Source: Microbaculum sp051390635
GTDB taxonomy: Bacteria > Pseudomonadota > Alphaproteobacteria > Rhizobiales > Tepidamorphaceae
Direction of reading: 5' to 3'
Length of the DNA stretch: 64,000 nucleotides
Assembly (NCBI RefSeq): GCF_051390635.1
Contig: NZ_JBPODT010000001.1
Location: forward strand, 868,001-932,000
Positions 1 through 7,632 of this stretch are shown piece after piece (the first letter of the stretch is position 1; every line of letters starts with the position of its first letter). A program made the position numbers and the translations under genes. Under the pieces are notes generated by a model. That model had not been told where the DNA came from and made no database searches. It saw only the letters and a list, made by a program, of their open reading frames with translations.

Positions 1-158
1 GATTCCGGCGGTATCCAGCGCAGTGCGTCTTTGGCATCCGGAGGTTTCCCCGTGCGCGCGCCACGGCCGCCGTGTCCCATGACATGGACACCGCAGCCGA
101 GCCGCATCATGACGAATATCAGCGCGGCCCAGAACAGGAAGTAGACCAACGCGTCCAT
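1..158 (-). CDS. N-terminal part of a small membrane protein (possible YHS/heavy-metal-associated family)
   Basis: The reading frame starts at an ATG at 156-158 with a GGAGG ribosome-binding site 7 bases upstream, and runs off the left edge of the window. The visible ~52 residues begin with one hydrophobic membrane segment (about residues 4-22), followed by a Gly/His-containing stretch (CGVHVMGHGG) and a polar linker ending near RWIPPE. I associate this architecture from memory with small single-span proteins that carry a C-terminal YHS metal-binding domain, but that domain would lie outside the window. Function is therefore inferred only loosely: metal or copper handling. The membrane segment and start are seen directly. 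Confidence 0.6.
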   Translation of the reverse strand, partial: MDALVYFLFWAALIFVMMRLGCGVHVMGHGGRGARTGKPPDAKDALRWIPPE

Positions 159-370
159 TTCGGCGCCTCCGTTTTGGTGCGTGGCGACCGGCCGGACGAC
201 GCGGCCATGCCACGATGCCATGCGTACCTGTGCGATTGCCTACAAAGGCACAGGCGGCGACCTCCCGGATATGACGGAAGTTAAACACTCCGCGGGAAGC
301 GACACCGGTCTGGCGTCCCGGTCGGAGAATTGCCGCACGGCTCCGGCGGACGGCCGATCGTCCTGCGTCG

Positions 371-1201
371 TCATGCGGCGGCCCGCGTCGCCCTTACGAG
401 CTGCGGATGCGGGCCGGCGCGCGTGCCGTCGCCGTCCTCTTGAGTCCTGACCCACGGCGCCAGCAGATGCGGGTCTATCTTGGCCACCTGCACCAGTTTG
501 TCGGGATCCAGTATCCGGAGCCTGCGGTATTGGAACTCGACGATGCCATCCCGCTTCAGCTCCCGCAGAACCCGGTTGACGTGGACACCGGTCAGGCCGG
601 TCGCGTCGCCGATCAGCTCCTGGGTCAGCGGCATGCGCAATTCCTCGATGAGATGGCCCGGCCATTGCGACCTGTAGCGGATGAAGAGTTCCAGGAGGAG
701 CTGCGACACGCGTTCGCGCGCCGAATGCCGGCCGATGCTCGTCAAATGGCCGAACGACAGGCTCCGGTCGCGGGACATCAGCGACGCAAGCCGCATCGCG
801 ATTTCGGGGCACTCCCGAACGAGCCGGACGAGGTTGTCCCGCGGAATGAAGCAGAAGGTCGCGTCCATCAGCGCCTGAACACCATAGGTGGTCGTCGCCC
901 TGCTGTCCGGCTGGAACCCGATGACGGCTCCGGGAAGCCCGAAATGGAGGATCTGCCGGCGTCCGTCGTCAAGCAATGTGTAGAGGGCCACCCACCCTTC
1001 GACCAGATTGTAGATACCGTCGAAAGTCTCACCGGCGCCGAAGACGTCTTCACCGGCCTTCAGGCGCTTGTCTGCCGCCCGGAACCGCGCCGGCAACGGC
1101 AATACGTTCGCGCGATACAGCGCGCAAAGCCCATCGACGCGCGCCGCGCAGGCATCACAGTCGACGGGAATGGATATAGATCTCTTGATGGAGCTCGTCA
1201 T
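371..1201 (-). CDS. Crp/Fnr-family transcriptional regulator with FNR-like cysteines
   Basis: A 276-residue Crp/Fnr protein: N-terminal cyclic-nucleotide-binding-type beta barrel (about residues 35-150), a long dimerisation helix, and a C-terminal winged helix (about 190-245). Cysteines occur at about residues 15, 18 and 26 (C-x2-C-x7-C), with a further one near residue 117 in the sequence CFIP, which matches the position of FNR Cys122. An oxygen- or redox-sensitive iron-sulphur cluster is therefore possible but not proven. The recognition helix reads GVHVNRVLREL and lacks the FNR ExxSR signature, so the DNA target probably differs from a canonical FNR box. A purine-rich GGGGAA lies upstream of the ATG. 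The tail after residue 250 is low-complexity and may be unstructured. Confidence 0.88.
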   Translation of the reverse strand: MTSSIKRSISIPVDCDACAARVDGLCALYRANVLPLPARFRAADKRLKAGEDVFGAGETFDGIYNLVEGWVALYTLLDDGRRQILHFGLPGAVIGFQPDSRATTTYGVQALMDATFCFIPRDNLVRLVRECPEIAMRLASLMSRDRSLSFGHLTSIGRHSARERVSQLLLELFIRYRSQWPGHLIEELRMPLTQELIGDATGLTGVHVNRVLRELKRDGIVEFQYRRLRILDPDKLVQVAKIDPHLLAPWVRTQEDGDGTRAGPHPQLVRATRAAA

Positions 1202-1366
1202 AGACGTGTTCCCCGTATTCGAGGTTGTGCATGGGACCAGATGGTTCTGCAGCTGACGAGACCGCGTCCATGGCGGAGCGCGAGCGAGAGGTCACTCGGA
1301 AATGGCCGCTCACGCGGCGACGCCATGACGTACTCTGACTTGAAAGACCTGCGGCCGATCAGCGCT

Positions 1367-1711
1367 TCAGGCCAGTGGGCGAGGCACCGGAGGGTCTTGA
1401 TCCAGCACGATGGAACGCGGGTCGCGCTCTTTCGTTTGCGGCGCAAGCGCCGAAGATCTGTCGAATGGAAACTTTGTCTGCGCGGGAGCCGCGGCGAACG
1501 TTTGGGAGCATGTCAATTGCGGACAATGCGTCGACGGCGCGGCACGATCCGGCAGCCACGGTCCACCGGCCACCGGCGCCATGCTCGTCGCGGCCATGAT
1601 TATCGATACGACAGCCGGTCCCGCCCGCTCACGCGGCGCTTCGGGAGCCGAGGCCCCGTAAGCCACGACGGCGGCAACCAACAGTCCGACAAGAAACCGC
1701 AGCATCGACAC
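1367..1711 (-). CDS. Small exported hypothetical protein
   Basis: About 114 residues starting with a hydrophobic segment (LRFLVGLLVAAVVAYGAS) that looks like a signal peptide or anchor, then a Pro/Ala-rich mature part with a CPQLTCSQT motif and a tail ending DQDPPVPRPLA. Two cysteines four residues apart (C-x4-C) could bind metal or form a disulphide. The start is either GTG at 1709-1711, with AAGG five bases upstream, or the ATG two codons later. I do not recognise a named family. Its position next to a Crp/Fnr regulator and a possible metal-associated membrane protein makes an envelope or metal-stress role conceivable, but this is only context. Confidence 0.5.
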   Translation of the reverse strand: MSMLRFLVGLLVAAVVAYGASAPEAPRERAGPAVVSIIMAATSMAPVAGGPWLPDRAAPSTHCPQLTCSQTFAAAPAQTKFPFDRSSALAPQTKERDPRSIVLDQDPPVPRPLA

Positions 1712-2028
1712 GTTCGCCTTGGATCGAACAACTCATCCCGTGCGGGATACCTCGGAAATTAGGAGCAATCGCGGCAAAGTCAATCGAGGTGGATCAACGG
1801 GTTATGTCAAGGACGAAGCAGGTGCGGCTGTGCCATACGGCTCATCGCGGCGGTCGGCCGAACCCGGTGATCCGCGTTCGGCCGAGAAGTCTTCGATCGG
1901 ATCCCAGATCTGAACCATCAAACCGTGGACCAATTGATCGGCCCCCGACGTGTTCGCCTGCCACGGGGTGACGCGGTCGCGCGTGCGAGGGGAACACCGC
2001 GGAGCCGATGAGGAAACCGGGCCGGCCC
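1712..2028. other. Gene-poor interval between the exported protein and the first TRAP binding protein
   Basis: No convincing reading frame is present in these ~317 bases. The left part probably carries the promoter of the small exported protein transcribed leftwards, since it contains TTGAC-like hexamers on the minus strand, but no -10 element is convincing. No repeat, tRNA or terminator with a U-tract was seen. Confidence 0.4.
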
Positions 2029-3078
2029 CTATTGCTTCGCTTTGGCGTACTCTTCCTTGAAGGCGTCCACCAACGCCTGGCCGTCCGGCGTGGCGCTCAC
2101 CCAGTCGGACACAATCGGCTCGATCGCCTCGTGCCAGCGATCCCGCTCCTCCCGAGGAAGTTCGATGAAAGTGTATTCGCTGTTTTGCGAGCCGAGCGTC
2201 GCATAGTTCTCACTCTCGAACTTGGTGTATGCGGCACCGATCTGACGCGACGACTCCTCGCCGACAAACGTGTCCACGATCTCCTTCGCCTTGGGCGAAA
2301 GGCTTTCATAGAACGCCTTGTTCATGAAGATCACCGAGGGCAGCATGCCGAAGTAGACGTTGTTTACCTGCTTCGTCATCAGCTCACCGAACTTGTAGTA
2401 CAGCAGCGTCGTGCCATTGGCCAAAATGGCATCGACGACGCCGGAACTCAGTGCCTGGTAGGTGTCGGAAAACGGGATCGCGATGGACGACCCGCCCAGT
2501 GCCTCCACAGCGTCCGCGCTGATCTTGTCGAGCACGCGCACCTTCTTGCCGGCAAGCTGGTCGAGCGAGGTGATCGGCTCCTTCGACACCAGCACCGCGG
2601 GCGGCAGCGCGACGATGTTCATGATCTTGACGCTGTCGAACTCGTCCGCCAGCAGGCCCCGCTCGTACAACCGCCAGAACGCGATCGACCCGGCTTCGGT
2701 GTCGTTGTCCACCAGTCCCGGCAGCATCGAGACGGTGCTGCGCGGAAACGGCACGCCGGTATTGGGCAGAATGGCGAACCCCATGTCCGCCACCCCGCTG
2801 ACGACGCGGTCCCAGACATTCGTCGTGACCGCGAAGGGCGGCTCCTGCGGCACCACCACGAACTCGCCCTTTCCCGCCTCGTTCAGCGCGTCGATCCACG
2901 GCTGGTAGACCGCCTTCATCATCACGCTGCCATTGGGCATCGTCGTGGCGAATTTGATGACCGTCTCCGCCGGTGCCGCCGAGGCCAGGCCGAGCGTCGT
3001 CGCCGCCAGAGCGAGAGCCCCGGCCGAAGTGCGACGCAAAGCGCGCCAGGTGAACGTGCTGGAGCCCAGTAATGACAT
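2029..3078 (-). CDS. TRAP transporter solute-binding protein, DctP family (orphan)
   Basis: A 349-residue periplasmic binding protein of the TRAP DctP family. It has a signal peptide (about residues 1-37, ending SAAPAE), then a mature domain beginning VIKFATTMP with typical DctP features, including the central LAGKKVRVL element that contacts carboxylate ligands in this family. The ATG at 3076-3078 was chosen because GGGAGAG precedes it and the signal peptide follows directly; the frame is open further upstream but that part is not protein-like. No DctQ or DctM genes adjoin it. It is the last gene of the monooxygenase operon transcribed leftwards from 6071. It may deliver the operon substrate to a permease encoded elsewhere. 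Confidence 0.88.
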   Translation of the reverse strand: MSLLGSSTFTWRALRRTSAGALALAATTLGLASAAPAETVIKFATTMPNGSVMMKAVYQPWIDALNEAGKGEFVVVPQEPPFAVTTNVWDRVVSGVADMGFAILPNTGVPFPRSTVSMLPGLVDNDTEAGSIAFWRLYERGLLADEFDSVKIMNIVALPPAVLVSKEPITSLDQLAGKKVRVLDKISADAVEALGGSSIAIPFSDTYQALSSGVVDAILANGTTLLYYKFGELMTKQVNNVYFGMLPSVIFMNKAFYESLSPKAKEIVDTFVGEESSRQIGAAYTKFESENYATLGSQNSEYTFIELPREERDRWHEAIEPIVSDWVSATPDGQALVDAFKEEYAKAKQ

Positions 3079-3191
3079 GCTTTCTCTCCCTTTAGACGGC
3101 GGCCCGTGCCGCCGGTTCAGCTCAAAACCGCCAACGCGATGCGCCGGATAGATCCCATCTGGCGGGCGCCTGACCGGTCGGATTGCCCGCG

Positions 3192-4256
3192 CTAGCCGAA
3201 GGCCGACGCGAGGCCCAGTTTCGCCGCCGCCTCCTCGATCTCGGCCTGATCCGCGATCTGGAAAACCTGTTTGCCGCGACGGGCGCCATCGCAATGCCGG
3301 TCGATGGCCAGCCTGAAGTCGTCGAGCCCGTGCAGGTGCGCGGGCGGTGGAAGCGAGAACGGTTGTTCGGTAAGGGCAGCAAGCGCCTGGCGATGATGAT
3401 GGGCGTCCGCCGCCGGCATGGTCGAGAAATACCGGTAGCCATAAGCCTGAAGGCTCAGGAACTTGGACATCATCAAGGGATTGTTGAGGCCGAGATCCCG
3501 GCCGGTCAGCGTCCCGTAGGTAATGATCTTTCCATACGGGGCCAGCGCGCGCGCGAGCATCCCGAGCGCCGGCCCTCCCACGCAATCGACGATGACGTCC
3601 GGCGCCCGACCGCCCGTCGCACTCATCACCCGATCCAGGACTGCGTCGGCCTGGCCTGGCGCTTCAAGGCCCTCATCCGACAGCTCGAGAACCGCGTCAT
3701 ACCCCGGCGGCCTGCCCTCCGGTGACAGCCTGCGCGCCGTGCCGATGACACGAAGTCCGGACCGGGCGGCGAGTTGCGCGACGCAGCGCGCCACGTTCGC
3801 GTAGGCGGCCGTGAGCACGATGGTCCCGCCGGGGCCGAGATTGGCCAGGCGCAGGAGGTCCCATGCCGTCAGCGGATTGCCGATCTGCGCCGCTATGTGC
3901 AGCGGCAGCCCCTTTGGAACGGGGATCAGGGCCGCTTCGGGCACGGACGTGAAGTCCGCCCAACTGCCCGGATGGCTGAACGACACGACCGTTCCCGGTG
4001 CGATCCGCGTGGCCGCGCCACCTTCGACCACCACGCCGACGCCGGTGATCCCGGCAATCTGCCCCGGCAGGCGCGGCACGCGCGGTTCCGGATATCGCCC
4101 TCCGATGAACAGGAAATCGGACCAGTTCACCGGCGCCAGGAGCATCTTGACGACCACCTCGTGACGGCCGGGAGTAACGGCGGGAATATCGCGCAGCGCA
4201 ACCACGTCGAACTTGTCGGCCTCGGAGCCGATCGCATCAAAGATCAGAGCTTTCAT
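3192..4256 (-). CDS. Medium-chain dehydrogenase/reductase (quinone oxidoreductase / 2-enoyl reductase type)
   Basis: A 354-residue MDR-superfamily protein: N-terminal GroES-like fold (NWSDFLFIGGRYP, with LPGQIAGITGVG) and a C-terminal Rossmann domain. The nucleotide-binding turn is altered (VLTAAYANVARCVAQLA in place of the usual AxxGxxG), so cofactor binding is less certain than in the paralogue at 33026. It lacks the zinc-ligand pattern of classical alcohol dehydrogenases and resembles NADPH-dependent quinone or enoyl-thioester reductases. GGGGAG lies 9 bases before the ATG. It is 27 bases downstream of the flavin reductase and 113 bases upstream of the TRAP binding protein, so it is probably cotranscribed with both. 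Likely role: reduction of a C=C or carbonyl in the product of the neighbouring monooxygenase (inference). Confidence 0.82.
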   Translation of the reverse strand: MKALIFDAIGSEADKFDVVALRDIPAVTPGRHEVVVKMLLAPVNWSDFLFIGGRYPEPRVPRLPGQIAGITGVGVVVEGGAATRIAPGTVVSFSHPGSWADFTSVPEAALIPVPKGLPLHIAAQIGNPLTAWDLLRLANLGPGGTIVLTAAYANVARCVAQLAARSGLRVIGTARRLSPEGRPPGYDAVLELSDEGLEAPGQADAVLDRVMSATGGRAPDVIVDCVGGPALGMLARALAPYGKIITYGTLTGRDLGLNNPLMMSKFLSLQAYGYRYFSTMPAADAHHHRQALAALTEQPFSLPPPAHLHGLDDFRLAIDRHCDGARRGKQVFQIADQAEIEEAAAKLGLASAFG

Positions 4257-4283
4257 GATCGAAACTCCCCGGGCCGGCGCGTT

Positions 4284-4799
4284 TCAGTAGGCGTCGGCAG
4301 CCGGTGCCTGCCAGGCGGTCAGCGGATGGTACGTCCTGTCGAAGTAGATCAGTGCCTGCGCGGTTCCGGCCAGATGCGCATCCGCGACCTCGCAGAAGAA
4401 CACGCAATGCGTTCCCACGTTGCGCGCGGCCGTCACCTTGCAGTCCAGCGCCACGGACGCACCGTGAAGAACAGGTGAGCCCGTCACCAGGCTGGTCCAC
4501 TGCCCCATCGCCGCGAACCGGTCTTCCACCGACAGTTTCGGATCGGAGAACCGCCGGGACAGCGGCTCGTGGTCTGCCGCCAGGACGTTGACGCAGAGAA
4601 CCCGGTTCGCGCGGATCGTGCGATAGCTGGTCGAGCTTCGATTGATGCAGACGAGTACCGTGGGCGGATCGTCGGTCACGCTGCAGACGGCGGACGCGAT
4701 CATGCCGTAGCGCCCGGCCGGCCCGTCGGTGGTGATCAGGTTCACCGAGGCGCCGAGGCGCGACATCGCTGTGCGGAAAGCGGTTCGATCGATGCTCAT
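4284..4799 (-). CDS. Flavin reductase (NAD(P)H:FMN/FAD), partner of the adjacent monooxygenase
   Basis: A 171-residue protein of the split-barrel FMN-binding flavin reductase family (HpaC/RutF type), covering almost the whole length. Family features visible are the N-terminal FRTAMSRLGASVNLITT, the flavin-contacting SAVCSVTDDPPTVLVCINRSS, and the C-terminal FFCEVADAHL with a LIYFDRTYHPL end. It supplies reduced flavin to a two-component oxygenase. The obvious partner is the gene starting at 6071, 45 bases upstream in the same orientation. A GGAGG 8 bases before the ATG decides the start. Confidence 0.92.
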   Translation of the reverse strand: MSIDRTAFRTAMSRLGASVNLITTDGPAGRYGMIASAVCSVTDDPPTVLVCINRSSTSYRTIRANRVLCVNVLAADHEPLSRRFSDPKLSVEDRFAAMGQWTSLVTGSPVLHGASVALDCKVTAARNVGTHCVFFCEVADAHLAGTAQALIYFDRTYHPLTAWQAPAADAY

Positions 4800-4844
4800 G
4801 ATGTTCGCCTCCTCACGTGCGGCCAGATGACGGGATGGATGGCG

Positions 4845-6071
4845 TCAGCCCTTGCGGGGCGGGAAGTAGAGCGGATCGGCGGGCACGGTTCCCAGCATCA
4901 TCGCGCCGATGATCGAATAGCTCATCGGCGAGGCGACCAGATGCTGGTTGGCCGTGTGCACATCGCGGAAGCACCGGTCGAGGGTGCTGGGCACCTTGAC
5001 CGCCGTGGTGCCCGCCGCATTGAAGACGAGATCGACGGCCTCGACCGCGGCCCGGTGGCAATGCGTGATCGTCAGACGGAAGCGCGCCGCGTCCTCAAGC
5101 GACAGGGACTTCTGTGTTTCCAGGGACGCGTAGAGGTCTCGAAGCGTCTCGAGGGCATAGCTCCTGGCCGCGCCGACGGCGGCCTCTGCCCTTGCCAGCG
5201 CGTCAACGGCGAAGGGCTGGCGTTCCAGTTGCCCCCACGGCGTCTTCTTGGTCCGGCACAGTTCCTTGAACGTGTCGATCGCGGACCGGGCGATGCCCAG
5301 CACCACCGCAGAGTGATTGAAGAAGAAGATGTTCGGGAAGGCATAGAGTGCGCTCGGGCGGCGCGGCGGCGACGAGTAGAAATTGAACGTCCGCTCGGCG
5401 GCGACGTACTTCGAGCGGACCTCGAAATCGTGACTGCCGGTGCCGCGCAGCCCCGTCGCGTTCCAGGTGTCGTGGATCTCGATGTCCGAGGTCGGCAGGA
5501 AAGCAGCGATCGCGCGCGGCTGGCCGGCGTCGTCCAGGACGACCTTCCCGTCCTGTCGCACGAGGGCGCCGACCACGAACCACTTCGAGTGCCGAATGCC
5601 GCTGCCGAACGACCACCGCCCCGAGATGACGTAGCCGCCGTCGGCGACCTCTGCCGTCCCGATCGGCGTCGGCACGCCGCCGGTTGCAGCATCCATGCTC
5701 TCCGGCGTGGGGAACATCGACCGCGCCTCGTCCTGGTCCAGATAGGCGGTGAAGTATCCCCCGTTGGCGCCGATATAGGCGCACCAACCGGTGGATCCGT
5801 CGGCTTGCGAGATCGCCTCGATTACCTCGAACTGATGGGCCGGCGTCATCTCGGGCCCTCCCCAGCTACGGGGAAACGACATCCGGAACACGCCGGCCTG
5901 CGAAAGCGCCTCGACGATATGCGCAGGCACGCCCCGACTGGCGTCGATCTCGTCTGCCGCCGCCCGGATGGCACCGCCGAGCGCGCGCGCCGACTCCAGG
6001 ATCTGCAGGCGGTCTTCGGTCCAGATTTCCGCCTCGGACCCCGGTTTCGGAGCGGCAGCATGCATCGTCAT
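4845..6071 (-). CDS. Two-component flavin-dependent monooxygenase, acyl-CoA-dehydrogenase fold
   Basis: About 408 residues with the acyl-CoA dehydrogenase fold used by group D flavin monooxygenases (HpaH/HsaA/DszC type). The N-terminal helical domain contains RMSFPRSWGG, the middle beta domain contains SGRWSFGSGIRHSKW and the loop LRGTGSHDFEV, and the C-terminal helical bundle ends near ANQHLVASPMSYSIIGAMMLG. The absence of a typical acyl-CoA dehydrogenase catalytic Glu context and the adjacent flavin reductase favour oxygenase over dehydrogenase. The ATG at 6069-6071 is preferred because AGGAGG (6078-6083) sits 6 bases upstream; a TTG two codons earlier abuts the ribosome-binding site. The substrate is unknown: a phenol, nitrogen heterocycle or sulphur compound are all possible. 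First gene of a four-gene operon. Confidence 0.88.
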   Translation of the reverse strand: MTMHAAAPKPGSEAEIWTEDRLQILESARALGGAIRAAADEIDASRGVPAHIVEALSQAGVFRMSFPRSWGGPEMTPAHQFEVIEAISQADGSTGWCAYIGANGGYFTAYLDQDEARSMFPTPESMDAATGGVPTPIGTAEVADGGYVISGRWSFGSGIRHSKWFVVGALVRQDGKVVLDDAGQPRAIAAFLPTSDIEIHDTWNATGLRGTGSHDFEVRSKYVAAERTFNFYSSPPRRPSALYAFPNIFFFNHSAVVLGIARSAIDTFKELCRTKKTPWGQLERQPFAVDALARAEAAVGAARSYALETLRDLYASLETQKSLSLEDAARFRLTITHCHRAAVEAVDLVFNAAGTTAVKVPSTLDRCFRDVHTANQHLVASPMSYSIIGAMMLGTVPADPLYFPPRKG

Positions 6072-6103
6072 TGACAACCTCCTGCGATCTCGACGCGACG
6101 GCT

Positions 6104-6132
6104 ACGCTAGAAACCGGCGGGTCGCCGGTCAA
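6104..6132 (-). promoter_or_regulatory. Candidate sigma70-type promoter of the monooxygenase operon
   Basis: On the minus strand, TTGACC (6127-6132) and TAGCGT (6104-6109) are separated by 17 bases, 33 bases ahead of the start codon at 6071. The -35 matches consensus in five of six positions; the -10 is weak. An AT-rich inverted repeat lies immediately upstream. Confidence 0.45.
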
Positions 6133-6133
6133 G

Positions 6134-6157
6134 AATTATTTTAGAGATATAATAATT
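6134..6157. promoter_or_regulatory. AT-rich perfect inverted repeat upstream of the monooxygenase operon
   Basis: AATTATT (6134-6140) and AATAATT (6151-6157) form a perfect 7-base inverted repeat around a 10-base spacer, in an island of very AT-rich sequence inside GC-rich DNA. It adjoins the candidate -35 element of the leftward monooxygenase operon. This placement suits an activator or repressor operator, or an UP-like element. Which regulator binds is unknown. Confidence 0.45.
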
Positions 6158-6544
6158 GGTCGGAGACCGTACCGCACAATCCGCAGCGCCACCACTCCGC
6201 GCCCCGGACCGGCGTTTGGGCAACGACGATGGAAGCGAAACCCGATAGGGGGCGACAGCTGCGCACCGCCCCCTCGTCAAGCGCGGTGACGAGCCCGTGG
6301 CACCTGCCCGCACGGTGAAGCAGCAGGCACCTCAAGGCGATCAGCACACTGTTTTTTGTACTATTTTCCGCCGATATGCCACGACCCGTTCAAACCCAGC
6401 TCCGGGAACGACGACGATCATGGCACCCGACATAACCGCCTGGGGCGACACATGGTCGATCGCCGGGGCCCGGTCGCCCGCCAGCGGCCCCTTTACTCAG
6501 TTGGCCGTCGTTTGACGCCAGCGCGCCGATATGATTTAGCTCTG
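6158..6544. other. Divergent intergenic region without a gene
   Basis: This stretch separates the leftward monooxygenase operon from the rightward AhpD-like gene. No frame has a believable start, composition or family resemblance. Base composition is less GC-rich than the surrounding genes, as expected for regulatory DNA. No tRNA, terminator or transposon end was seen. Confidence 0.4.
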
Positions 6545-6580
6545 AAGCAATATAATTCAGACCTAAAGCATATTGCTTTC
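6545..6580. promoter_or_regulatory. Palindromic operator-like site upstream of the AhpD-like gene
   Basis: AAAGCA-TAT-TGCTTT (6565-6579) is a perfect 6-base inverted repeat. A half copy, GAAGCAATAT (6544-6553), lies about two helical turns upstream and pairs with ATATTGCTT (6570-6578). The pair sits 54-90 bases before the start of the AhpD-like gene, a normal operator position. The cognate regulator is not identifiable from the window. Confidence 0.45.
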
Positions 6581-6632
6581 AACCGGCGATGTCGCGGCTG
6601 ATGCGGAGCGGACATAGGGCCGAGGAAACGGA

Positions 6633-7295
6633 GTGGCCGCTGCAATGGACGGACTGAGCCTCGATGCGTTGAAGCAAATGGTGCAGGACCGCCTCGCCTC
6701 GGTTTCCGACGGACAGGCCCTGTCGGATCTGGATGCGGCCCTGGTCAGGTTCGCGCTGGCCAGTTCGCCGTTTGCCTTGCACCCCCAGCTTTCGCGCAGC
6801 ACCGCGCGGACCGCTCTGCAAGCCGGCGCGACTCCCGCACAATTGCACACTGCCGTCGTGCTCGTCTCCGGTGTCGGCGTCCACGCGCTGATGGAAGGCT
6901 CGCGCCTTGTCGACGCGGTTTGCCACGGACCGGAGGCCGACGCGCCCCTGTCCCGGGCACAACAGGAGATCTGGGACAGGCATGTCGGTGATCGCCGCAT
7001 CTGGAAACAGCTCGACGCGCAGGTTCCCGGGTTCCTGAAATCCCTGCTCCGGCAGTCGCCGCGCGCCTTCGAAAGCTTCTTCCCGTCCATGGCCGTGGCA
7101 TGGCAGGAAGAGGCGCTCACTCCGGTGCAGATCGAGATGATCTGCATCGCGCTCGATGCGATGCCGGCGCAGCGATACGGCCCCGGCTTACGCCTACATC
7201 TGGACGCTGCGGTGGGCCTTGGCGCCGGTCGCCGCCAGTTGCTGCAGGTTCTGGACATTGCCGCCGCCGCCCTCCCCCATCCCGGAATCCCGTGA
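6633..7295 (+). CDS. Carboxymuconolactone decarboxylase / AhpD-like protein
   Basis: A 220-residue all-helical protein that I assign to the carboxymuconolactone decarboxylase (AhpD-like) superfamily, possibly with two repeats. Recognisable stretches are TALQAGATPAQLHTAVVLVSGVGVHALMEG in the first half and LTPVQIEMICIALDAMPAQRYGPGLRLHLDAAVGLGA in the second. The CxxC redox pair of true AhpD is not seen, so a peroxidase-linked disulphide function is unlikely. A decarboxylase or binding role is possible. The start is GTG at 6633, because GAGGAAA ends four bases upstream; the in-frame ATG at 6645 is too far. It is divergent from the monooxygenase operon and probably serves the same pathway. Confidence 0.68.
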   Translation: MAAAMDGLSLDALKQMVQDRLASVSDGQALSDLDAALVRFALASSPFALHPQLSRSTARTALQAGATPAQLHTAVVLVSGVGVHALMEGSRLVDAVCHGPEADAPLSRAQQEIWDRHVGDRRIWKQLDAQVPGFLKSLLRQSPRAFESFFPSMAVAWQEEALTPVQIEMICIALDAMPAQRYGPGLRLHLDAAVGLGAGRRQLLQVLDIAAAALPHPGIP

Positions 7296-7456
7296 CGGTA
7301 CGGATCGCCGCCTGACCACTGCAAAGCCGTAAGCGCGCCAGACCAAGACCGCGTCGATCATCTGCGTCGGGTAAAACCGCGTCGGCATGACGCCGTTGTA
7401 TCATGGCACGCGGCCTAAGCCCGTTCCGCGAACAGGGACCGAAGATGGAGCAACGC

Positions 7457-7562
7457 AGCCGGAAGCGCTTGGTCTTGGCGCCCCGGTGTCGGCGCTAATG
7501 TCCGGCCGCCAGTTCCTTCAAGAGTTCACTTCCGGCCGGAATGTCCCCGTCCGCCGGACTGA
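7457..7562. repeat. 106-nt direct repeat, copy 1 (duplicate of the ferredoxin-reductase 3' end)
   Basis: An ungapped alignment with 16025-16130 shows about 95 of 106 identical positions. The shared segment spans the last ~22 codons of the ferredoxin reductase gene, its stop codon and ~38 bases downstream. Similarity ends abruptly on both sides. The direct repeat spacing is 8568 bases. Confidence 0.85.
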
Positions 7563-7566
7563 CACG
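7495..7566 (-). pseudogene. Remnant of a ferredoxin reductase C-terminus
   Basis: Read on the minus strand, this encodes VSPADGDIPAGSELLKELAAGH followed by TAG. It matches the end of the intact reductase at 16063 (ISPAEEDIHAGKDRLKELAAGN). No upstream part of the reductase is recognisable between here and the FAD monooxygenase at 7633. It is therefore a truncated relic, left either by deletion of a second reductase gene or by a local duplication. Several of the differences change amino acids, as expected of a diverged paralogue rather than a very recent copy. Confidence 0.75.
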
Positions 7567-7632
7567 TGCCGTATCTTTTTATCTCGGCGACAGGGATGCT
7601 CCATCAAAACATCGGGCAAAACAGTTCCAGCC

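Noticed and set aside
3079..3585. N-terminal extension of the first TRAP binding protein up to 3585
   Set aside because: It overlaps the MDR gene and has no family similarity. A ribosome-binding site and signal peptide mark the start at 3078.
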